Positions 11,129-19,061 of a stretch of 64,000 nt of DNA are shown here, piece after piece. The translations under genes were made by a program, and so were the position numbers. The first letter of the stretch is position 1. Each line of letters starts with the position of its first letter. The notes beneath the pieces are model-generated. The model did no database searches. It was given only the letters and a program-made list of their open reading frames with translations, and was not told the DNA's origin. The DNA is from Brachycybe producta (taxonomy: Eukaryota > Arthropoda > Diplopoda > Playtdesmida > Andrognathidae): positions 55,788 to 119,787 of the forward strand of contig JAUPFP010000165.1 in NCBI GenBank assembly GCA_036925085.1. Direction: 5' to 3'.

Positions 11129-11129
11129 A
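7802..11129 (+). mobile_element. 5'-truncated CR1/L2-like LINE
   Basis: A non-LTR retrotransposon copy that begins inside ORF1. It retains the ORF1 C-terminus, then an apurinic-type endonuclease, a reverse transcriptase and a short 3' UTR, and ends in AATAAAAT plus an (ATT)n tail at 11098-11128. The microsatellite tail fits CR1/L2-type elements and not a poly(A) L1. It landed about 30 bp inside a Harbinger-like MITE. The flanks AATTTAAATT and ATAAATGCATTT suggest only a very short target duplication or none. Confidence 0.9.
7806..10956 (+). pseudogene. LINE ORF1 tail fused to endonuclease-reverse transcriptase, frameshifted
   Basis: The encoded protein would nick target DNA and reverse-transcribe its own RNA. 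Counting from 7911, residues 1-60 resemble the end of a CR1-type ORF1 (a KFWPKDISIREW stretch). The endonuclease follows at about 105-330: INARS near 111, ET at 140, RGGG at 167 and VGDFN at 243. The position where the catalytic SDH motif is expected reads SDN (312-314). The reverse transcriptase spans about 540-770: SGPDG at 542, NYRPIS at 599, the DFTSAFD block near 671, IQGSVLGP at 729 and YADD at 757. Just after YADD the frame breaks at about 10198-10205. Roughly 20-30 expected residues are missing there. The frame then continues in another register (WADTNGMSLSIDKCMVLDF onward) to a stop at 10956. ORF1 and ORF2 are in one frame with no stop between them. No ATG start is credible because the copy is truncated. 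Confidence 0.9.
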
Positions 11130-11408
11130 ATGCATTTAAATAATAAACGTGTTCTACGGAGCCCTGTGAAGGACAACCAACCAATATGTCGAATTCAATT
11201 TATTCAGTTAATAATCTCAAAATATTGAGTTAATACTTAAATATAAATATATAAACTATTTGACAAAATATTGATTTAGTATTTCAATTTAAAATATTAA
11301 TAATAAAGTCAATTTTTATTTGGTGTTCATGTCCTTAACTGGATTCCGTATAATTCACCTAAACACATTTAATTTGAATTCATTTAACTCATGTATGTGT
11401 ACAAGGTA

Positions 11409-12021
11409 TTAACATTGCTTGAAATTTAAAGTTTGTCAATTTCCGAGAAACACTTGCAGACAGTAAACTATCAAGAAAGAGAAGAAAACTATCCAACACA
11501 ATCGCTTTGACCTCGGGTCATTCCTCTTGAAATCACAAAATCACAAGAGGTGTTTTTCAACAAAACCATTCATTTTTTGTTGTTGTTGTAATCTTAAAGA
11601 CTGTAATTACAATTTGAAGCAAATTTCACCTAAAAATGTAGAAAATGAACCCATAGGAGGTCTCTGTATTAGTTGAATTCATATAGAAATCACGCAAAAA
11701 CCAACCAACAACCAATTAATTAGAGGTCCCGGGACGATTTCTGTGGTAATAGTGGGGGGTGGAGGGTCAGTTCCGCCCTTAGAAAAAAAAAGAGAAAACA
11801 ATCTGACTGACCATTCCCACAATTTAATTGTTGAACTCGTGCTGATATTATATGTAGATAACAACAAGAAACAAGAAACAAAATTCCTTTTATCTCATTT
11901 TGGGTCATTTAAACTTCATAAAAGGTTAAATTTAGGCCCTAAAGATATCAGATGTGATTTCTAGAAGAAATTCAAAGTTGGTTTGGAAACTAGAATAGTA
12001 ATAGAATCACATAGGGGTTGG
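11409..12021. other. No gene seen
   Basis: AT-rich sequence with weak family E similarity at most. No TIR, tandem repeat or open frame of interest. Confidence 0.5.
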
Positions 12022-12527
12022 TCCAGACTAGACAGTCCTCCATTCGGAAGAATTGTACTCCAACCAGGACCGTCCTCCACGAAGGCAAACATGTCCTCCA
12101 CGAATGTATGTAAGTTTTTATAAAATTTATTGTGTGGAACACATGTTTGCCTTCGTGGAGGACGGTCCTGGTTGGAGGACAATTCTTCCGAATGGAGGAC
12201 TGTCCTCCACAAAGGTGGCAAGCATAAACAGAACAACGAACAGACCATGTTCGCGAACATTTTAAAAAAAAACATGTTCGTTGTTCTGGCCGCCGCCGTG
12301 GCCGGAGTGTCCAAACTTGAACAGAACATGTTCGCAGTTGGTAACCTTCATAATGGATGTTCGAGGGAAGTGTTCGCCGAGACGTCCAAACTACTCCTGG
12401 CCTCGAACACAAACATCTTTTGATGTGACGATGGATCGGTGCCGAACAGAACAACGAACAAAATTTGTTACAGAGAAATATATTCGGAAAACTATCCACA
12501 CTGTTCGTTGTTCTCTTCTAGTCTGGA
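12022..12527. mobile_element. Inverted-repeat element with TCCAGACTAGA ends
   Basis: TCCAGACTAGA at the left and TCTAGTCTGGA at the right frame internal CAGAACAACGAACAGA / TGTTCGCGAACA blocks. The same ends and blocks recur at 13296-13724. A foldback element (12032-12223) is inserted just inside the left end and separates TCCAGACTAGA from the expected ACAGAACAACGAAC. Confidence 0.65.
12032..12223. mobile_element. Short foldback element, un-expanded form of the 51.3-kb minisatellite element
   Basis: CAGTCCTCCATTCGGAAGAA at the left is mirrored by TTCTTCCGAATGGAGGACTG at the right. The centre has AAGTTTTTATAAAATTTATT flanked by only one GTGGAGGACATGTTTGCCTTC-like unit on each arm. The 51291-52312 element has the same ends and centre but about 40 units on one arm. 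Confidence 0.75.
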
Positions 12528-12694
12528 ATCCCCGAACCCACCCTTACTAGAGACTGAAAAGTATTATCATAGCACTTACTTTTATGATTACTTTACTATT
12601 CTAGTTTCTAACAAGCTTTAAGTTTCTTCTAAAATTTAAAAAAATTCACTTAATATGGTTTTAAAGTTTAAGGCCCTTGAAACACACACACACA

Positions 12695-12826
12695 GACCAC
12701 TTTTTGACCGCAAAATGAAGTCGGAATGTCGCTAAATCCAACAACCTTGAGTCTCTCCATAGAAAATACACATCGCAACCACAGCCCAACCACCTTCGAC
12801 TTCATTTTGCAGTCGAAAAGTGGTCC
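12695..12826. repeat. Palindromic element, GACCACTTTTTGAC ends
   Basis: Left GACCACTTTTTGACCGCAAA...ATGAAGTCG and right CGACTTCATTTTGC...AAAAGTGGTC are imperfect inverted repeats of about 28 bp around a spacer of about 70 bp. It is a likely small MITE. A (CA)n run precedes it. Confidence 0.55.
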
Positions 12827-12913
12827 AATAGTGGCCTCTATGTATTCCTACCCTAAATGCCTTTCTAACTCTGATTATTCTGTCCAACATAAACTACATT
12901 AAGAGAAACTTGA

Positions 12914-13133
12914 AAATGTTTTCAAAACTAGAAGCGCAGTTCAATCACATACGGGTATTTTCATGTTGATTATCTCTTAAAATAAACAATTTATGTCAGT
13001 TTCAAAATGAATCAACTGTAATTAAGCTGTTAGTTGAAGATATTTTTTGTCTCTTCAAACGTTTATTTTAAAAGACATCAACATGAAACTCCTATTATCG
13101 GATTCAGTTACCCCTCTAGTTTCTAACACTCTA
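12914..13133. mobile_element. Family E small palindromic MITE
   Basis: Inverted arms carry the family signature AAACTAGAAG...TCAATCAC...TATTTTCATGTTGAT and its complement near GACATCAACATGAAACTCC...CCCTCTAGTTTCTAA. This family recurs throughout the window. Confidence 0.65.
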
Positions 13134-13180
13134 TTTCCAGTGTTACTCTTCTGAAATGCGCTGTGTAGCCTGACAACAAC

Positions 13181-13275
13181 AAAAAACTGTCGATTTTTTT
13201 CTGATAGGTGGCGCTTTTTAAAGTTGTCGCAACTTTAAAAAGCGCCACCTATCAGAAAAAAATCGACAGTTTTTT
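13181..13275. repeat. Perfect 46-bp inverted repeat with 3-nt loop
   Basis: Arm 13181-13226 is exactly complementary to 13230-13275, with TCG between. The arms include CTGATAGGTGGCGC and its complement. Perfect pairing over 46 bp with a minimal loop implies a recent origin or a maintained structure. No TIR family in the window matches it. Confidence 0.9.
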
Positions 13276-13295
13276 TTTGTCTTGTATCATCTTAA

Positions 13296-13724
13296 AGCCA
13301 AGTCCAGACTAGAACAGAACAACGAACAGAACACTGTTCGCGAACAGTGTGGACGGTTTTCCAAATATTTCACCCCCAAAAAAAAAGCAAGCAAGAGCGA
13401 AGATGAGCGAGTGAGCATTCTCATTCAATAATCGTCGGGCGAGTACCAGTTAGTGAAACCACCATTTGTCGGTTTTTGCCCTTCACATCAAAGAATGTTC
13501 GTCTTTGAGCCAGGAGTACTTTTGGACGTCTCCGTAAACATTTCCTCAAAACATTCAGTCACTGAGTGGTTCTAATAGCAGCAGCCGAGTCACAACGTTG
13601 CGAACATGTTTTGTTTAAGTTTTATCATTCCGAGTACAGCGAACAGAACAATAAATCATGTTCTTTGGAAATGTTCGCGAACAGTGTTCGGTTCGTTATT
13701 CTTTTCTAGTCTGGATCCGGCTTT
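13296..13724. mobile_element. Inverted-repeat element with AAAGCC...TCCAGACTAGAA ends
   Basis: The left end reads AAGCCAAGTCCAGACTAGAA and the right end is a near complement (TTCTAGTCTGGATCCGGCTTT). TTAA precedes the left end. The subterminal GAACAGAACACTGTTCGCGA palindromes match 12022-12527 and 48135-48250. No coding frame. Confidence 0.65.
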
Positions 13725-14405
13725 CAATGACATGAAAAAACTGACCACAAGTTCTATTCATTTGTAAACCATCCAAATCCACTCAAAAAAAAATATCTTA
13801 CATTTTCTTTCTCCCCAAGTTGAATTTCACATAAAGATGACTGCTCTTTACCGTTGATGAGCAATTATGCTCATTTCAGTTCTCAGACAGAATAAACACT
13901 AAGAAGAGTGCGTAAAGGGCACCCCATGACGAAATTCAAACCTAATAAACATCCCGAGGATATTACGAGCACATTACACACACAAAAATTCATAAAATTG
14001 CTAAACCCGATAATTATCATCAGAAAAAAAAAACGATCTCTCTTTATTTTGTAAAAAAAAACCTTTAATGATCTCAAACATACGGAGCCCTGTTGAGGAC
14101 ACAAATTAAATGTTGCGGCCAGGGAGTAACATCGGTTTTTGCAATATTTAAAGGGTTTTTTTTATTTTGTACAATTTTGAATTATGCTACCTAATAATAA
14201 TGCTCAAAAGCAGCTCTCATCCAGTTAAAAACAGAACAGTCCCACACACACACACATCATATAATATCAAACTTTTACTTAAAATGACAAACTTTTCTTT
14301 AGCTGCTTTAATATTTTTTTGTTGTTCGTCATCTCAATTATATTAATTATTAAGTAGAAAAAAAAAAGAAACGAGAATTTTAAATTAAATAAATATGAAA
14401 TACAA
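13725..14405. other. No gene seen
   Basis: AT-rich, with A and T homopolymers and a short (CA)n. Nothing assignable. Confidence 0.5.
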
Positions 14406-14433
14406 TAGGAGGAGGAGGAGGAGGAGGAGGAGG
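14406..14433 (+). repeat. (GGA)n microsatellite
   Basis: About nine GAG/AGG triplets. Confidence 0.9.
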
Positions 14434-14542
14434 AAGACATTTTTTTTTCTTTCTCTCAGCAGTCATGGGTTTTAAATTTTTAAAAACTGAAGAGAAAAAT
14501 GATGAATAGTGTTGAAATGATTAATAAAATATGAAAAGCAAA

Positions 14543-14551
14543 TTAATGTGC

Positions 14552-14597
<46 letters not shown>

Positions 14598-14598
14598 G

Positions 14599-14667
<69 letters not shown>

Positions 14668-14673
14668 ATAAAA
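14543..14673. repeat. (TA)n tracts around a GTGCCAACATA palindrome
   Basis: ATGTGCCAACATATATA is followed by a long TA run, then by ATATGTTGGCACATATATA, then by a second long TA run. The two halves can pair into a cruciform. Confidence 0.85.
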
Positions 14674-14867
14674 AAAGGAGAAAATAACTGAAGAAATAAG
14701 AAGAGAGAGAAATTTTAATCATTATTAGACTAACATTTATTATTATATGCACCTTTTAAATGATTAATGATGACCATGAGAAGACAAATTTCCATACTCG
14801 TCGTATATCATTTATACATAAATTACTCAAAATATTCTCTCTCTCCAGTATCATTCTTTCAGTCTAT

Positions 14868-15030
14868 CTCCTACACTCCCATACTTTTTTCTATCTATCT
14901 ATCTCTCTCTCTATCCATCGCTCTCTCTCTATCCATCGCTCTCTCTCTCTATCCGGCTCTCTCTCTCTCTCTAGTATCACTCTTTCAGTCTATCTCCTAC
15001 AGTCCCATACTTTTTCTATCTATCTCTCTC
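14868..15030 (+). repeat. CT-rich degenerate simple repeat with short duplication
   Basis: TATC/CTCT repeats. The segment TATCA(T/C)TCTTTCAGTCTATC followed by a CCCATACTTTTT block occurs twice, about 130 bp apart. Confidence 0.8.
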
Positions 15031-15115
15031 TCTCATATATATCTCAATCTTATAATTAATTCCTTTCTACATTTCCAATTCCTCCATCTAGTTTCCATTT
15101 CAAACTACAACTTAA

Positions 15116-15435
15116 AAGGCTATAATCGCAAAATTACTTCGAAAAATCTCCACAAAGAGCGCTAAGCATCAATTTTTTATTGAGCCCATAGACCCAATGT
15201 TAAAGAAAAAATGTTAATTTTTAAAATCCACAGTCGTGGTGGCAATATGTTTATTTTTCATATTTAAAGTTGTCCAATTTTGATGGTTCAAAGTGCAAAA
15301 TGTGCACCTTAAATATATATGCTGATCGAGTGATAGAATGACAAAAAATTGGTAAGTGCCGTTCTATTTTTAAAAATTATTTCAAATTCGCGAATTTTTA
15401 ACTTTTATGTTAAACTCCATTGAGTACGCGCTCGT
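15116..15435 (+). mobile_element. Half copy of family C TTAA MITE
   Basis: After TTAA at 15112-15115 comes AAGGCTATAATCGCAAAATT, then the family blocks AATCTCCACAAAGAGCGCTA, TTGAGCCCATAGACCC, GATGGTTCAAAGTGCA and TTAAACTCCATTGAGTA. Only the left arm is present. The full palindrome is at 20537-21348. Confidence 0.75.
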
Positions 15436-16496
15436 CACAATAGATGGCGTGTCATATTTCTGTTCTGCATGTGTTTTCATCACATGCAAACAGAAAACGA
15501 ACAGAAATTCTTTTGTTGCAGTGGTTTTCTTTTGTGTTTTCTGTTGTATGTTTTTCAGCATGTGTGCCCCCCCCCCTCACTTAACATACCCACACACACA
15601 CACACACACAAAACAGTGATTGCGCGTGTAAGTTTACATGTTCTACACATCAAGGTAGTAAAAATCTAAAATGTCAGCTTCTAACGTTGACTCGCGCACC
15701 CACAATGTACCACGTGTCAACAAGAACATGATGATGATGATAATAAATAATGTTGTATATATGTGTTCTTTATGGGCTTTGGATCAAGTAAGAAACAAAG
15801 TGACGTTTGATTTTTGCATATGATTAATGGAGGTGATTAGGTTTTAAAACAGTTCCAAAAACACAACAAGAGAAAGAAAGAAGAGAGAAAAAAAAACAGA
15901 GTGGATTTAGGTGGAGAATTTTTACAAAGCTCCTAAGTTCTCCCTTGTATTTTAGTAAAGGGGATGAGGAGGCTATAGGAGCTAGAAAACAACTGAAATC
16001 TCTTCTCTTTTTCGTAATAACAGATCACATGATCTCTCTCTCTCTCTCTCTCTCTGCTTATTAGATATTATAACAGCATCAATCATTCGTTTGCATTCAT
16101 TATTATGCATACATATGTATATATGTAGATGTATTACATAATAAACAACAAGAAATATAAAGAGGAGGAGGAGGCAGTTAGTATAAACCTCCCCCCCCCT
16201 TCTTCCCCCTTAGAAACCAATATAAAAATGGCCGACTCAATTAATTGCTCTTGAGGTCACTTCATAAACTTTACAATCGAAAAAGGGGATTATTTAAGTT
16301 CTGGGGGGGGGGGGGGGGTTACTTCTTAAACTTTTCACTGTCATCTTCTAGGAATTTTCATATCAGTCAAATGAGGATTAAAGATTGTTTATTAAAAAAG
16401 GATTAAAGTTTGGTCGCCCTCCTCCTCTCCTCCTCTAACCGCCCACCACCTCCACTCTTTCTCTTAGAAGGTTCGTTGGGGCTGTTCGGGTTTGGT
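15436..16496. other. No gene seen; several simple repeats
   Basis: Includes (CA)n at about 15590-15610, (CT)n at about 16031-16056, a GAGGAGGAGG patch near 16161 and a G run of about 17 near 16303. No coding signal or assignable element. Confidence 0.55.
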
Positions 16497-17049
16497 TAGA
16501 GGTGGGACGAATCCTAAATTTCCTCGAATCCGAATCCTAAAAGGTTCTCGAATCTTTCGAATCCTTCATATAAGAATCCTATATTATTCATTAAGAAGAA
16601 ACAAATAAATGAAATAGTATTAAATATTAAATTAATTATTAATAAGAAAAAACACACTGTGGAATTCAGGGTCGCCACAAGGTGATCCATCAATTGGTGA
16701 TTCGGATAACCACCGAAATTGCAACAATCGCCGGTTTTTTTTGTTAGTGAACGCTTCTATTGGACGTCAGTTGGAGTTAAAACTAATTTTACAAAAGTTT
16801 TTAACAGTTTTTTTTTAAGGTTATTATTCGAAAGAGACGAAAAAAAGCGCAATGGATCACCTTGTGGCCTGACCCTGATTGAAGCCACACTGTGTTTTAT
16901 TATTATTAATAATTTAATATTTAATATTTTCTTTCATTTATTTGTATCTTCTTAATGAGTAATATAGGATTCTTATATGAAGGATTCGAAAGATTCGCAA
17001 ATCTTTTAGGTGTCGGTTTCGGTTTCGAGAAAATTTAAGATTCGTCCCT
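16497..17049. mobile_element. Two family B hAT-like copies fused head to head
   Basis: 16497-16852 runs in reverse from TAGAGGTGGGACGAATCC to AAAGAGACGAAAAAAAGCGC. At that point the sequence jumps to the CAATGGATCACCTTGTGGCC block and runs forward to a decayed right end near 17049. The result is a foldback structure sharing about 190 bp of inverted sequence. Confidence 0.7.
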
Positions 17050-17742
17050 GGGGGCTCCAGCTGTTGCAAATGTATACACAATTTATAACGAAAAAATAAG
17101 AAACGACGAAAAGTTTTAAAACAAGTAACATTTGAAATTTTCAAAGTTACCGTTATGCGTTTATTTACAAAAACAAAAGGTTTTTTCGGTCATCTTCGTA
17201 AAATTATTGATACAAAACTACACTTTGCATATTCAGTGATTCACATATGGTACGCTAAAATTGTGTGGAACGTAACTTTCCACCATATCGGGGCAGCATA
17301 ACGTGATGACGTGACAAAAAACCACATTGTGTACCATTATACAAGCATTCCAGGACATTTCGGTGACAAACACACACGAAATGGGCTAGACTCATGTAAA
17401 CCTGTGTTACAGCGCGTCATCTGCACCGGATATGTGTAGCGTGTCTTTCAGATTTCGTCAAAAACCGACTAGTGATCGAGTGTGGTGAACCACTTCCTTC
17501 GTAACCAGTGATTGCGTTACATGATGCGCTTACATTACGATAAAATGAGTACGTCTTTACCAATCTTTAGAAGGCAACGCTAGAAGAGTCCGAAGGGAGA
17601 CTCGCACAAACACCCTTTCCATTCATTAAGAGCAGGCTGTCGTTTTTTTGTTGCTAGTTTAGTGAGTAAGTTGAGGCACGGAATAAGAAGATATATACAG
17701 AAGGGAAACTCTTGTGCGGCATTCCTAGGGGTTATGGTCTCT
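17050..17742. other. No gene recognised
   Basis: Less AT-rich than its surroundings, without repeats I can assign. Short open frames here show no domain or clear splice context. Confidence 0.4.
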
Positions 17743-17746
17743 TTAA

Positions 17747-18650
17747 AGCCTCGTTTTCATGGCGATAGCTCTTTCGTGAAAATAGCTGTCATGAAAGTTG
17801 CGATAGTTCACTCTCACGATAAGCAACTGTCTACACGTCTTGAAGTAACGTGATAGTTCTGGCATAACAGTGATGATTGAGAGCACAAAACAGACCATCA
17901 GTTAAGGATTGTGTTTGAAACCACAGTGTTGCCTCTCCCTACAGAAGCCTTATTTCCCTACAAAGAGAATATTTCCCTAGAAGTGGTCACTCGATAACTA
18001 TTAAGCTTCGTTTTCACGATAGTTGCTGTCAGAACAGCAGCAACTATCGTGAGAACTATCATCGTGAAGACCACATGATAGTCACTATCACACTATCTCG
18101 ATTGACTAGATAGTTGATAGTACTGTCGCGACAGTGATTTTAACTATCGTGAATACTATCACTGTGCATACAAAACTGTCGCAATAGTAATTAGTTGTTG
18201 AGTGACCACTTGTAGGGAAATTCCGCTTCTGTAGGGAAGAGGCAACACTCTTGTTGACTCTCAAACACATTTCTGTAAGCCTCGTTTTCCAGGCGATAGT
18301 TCTTTCACGAGAGTAGCTGTCATGAAAGTTGCTATAGTTCGCTCTCACGATAGGAACTGTCTACATGTGTTGAAGTAACCCGTAACCGTGATAGTTCTGT
18401 CACATGACAGTGCATGTCTACTTCACAGATATCATTGAGTCAACAACAGTGTTGCCTCTCTCCATCCAGAAGCCAAATTTCCCTACAAAGTGGATATTTC
18501 CCTACAAGCGGTCACTTAACAACTATTACTATTGCGACAGTGCTATTCAACTATCTAGTCAAACGAGATAATTGTGATAGTACTATCGTAACAGTGTGAT
18601 AGTGACTATCATGTGGTCTACACGATGATAGTTCTTGCGAAAGCGAGGCT
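17747..18650. mobile_element. Large complex palindromic element with AGCCTCGTTTTC ends
   Basis: The left end AGCCTCGTTTTCATGGCGAT and the right end GCGAAAGCGAGGCT are inverted, with TTAA outside the left. Inside, a GTTGCCTCT(C)CCTACAGAAG...TTTCCCTACAA block and a dense set of GATAGT/ACTATC motifs recur in both orientations. This suggests nested or duplicated copies of one foldback family. No coding frame. Confidence 0.6.
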
Positions 18651-19061
18651 TTACTACATAATGACGAATGGTAACGTCAACCAGTAAAATGCTTGTTATA
18701 ACATGTGGTTCGCCATGCTCCATTGCTAATCAGTTTTTTTTTTGACAAAACATAAAAGATGGTGCGGTGTCACACGGGCCCAGTTGGAAAGTCATACCAT
18801 AACACCTGCAACTTCAAAGTAAGAAGAGAAAAAATAATAGTGTGGTCCGACACGGTTTGAGACCATTTTAAGGAATACTTTTTCCTTTGTGATCGAAACT
18901 GGCAAACTGTCAACTGATTCACTTCTTCGTGTTTATAACTCTCGTTGAAATTCTCGAGTCTTTTTCTCGTAAATCATAAGTTAAAACTGACACAAATGTT
19001 TTGAATCTTTCTATGTTTTTTATCTTTGTGTTTTTCAACAACACAAATTAATTCTTAAATT
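18651..19061. other. 3' flank of the MADF-BESS gene
   Basis: AT-rich sequence downstream of the minus-strand stop at 19062-19064. I do not see a canonical AATAAA on the minus strand close to the stop, so the poly(A) site is not placed. Confidence 0.4.

Larger units (their letters stand above)
7772..11408 (-). mobile_element. Harbinger-like MITE (family D) split by a LINE
   Basis: The ends TACCTAGTACACACC (7772) and GTGTACAAGGTA (to 11408) are flanked by exact TTA at 7769-7771 and 11409-11411. Removing the LINE leaves an element of about 300 bp matching the solo copy at 35387-35680. A 3-bp TTA/TAA duplication and TIRs starting TACCT point to the PIF/Harbinger superfamily. That assignment is inference because no transposase is present. 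Confidence 0.75.

Noticed and set aside
12439-12621. Small frames around 11.9-12.6 kb
   Set aside because: They lie across two nested inverted-repeat elements and follow no consistent frame.
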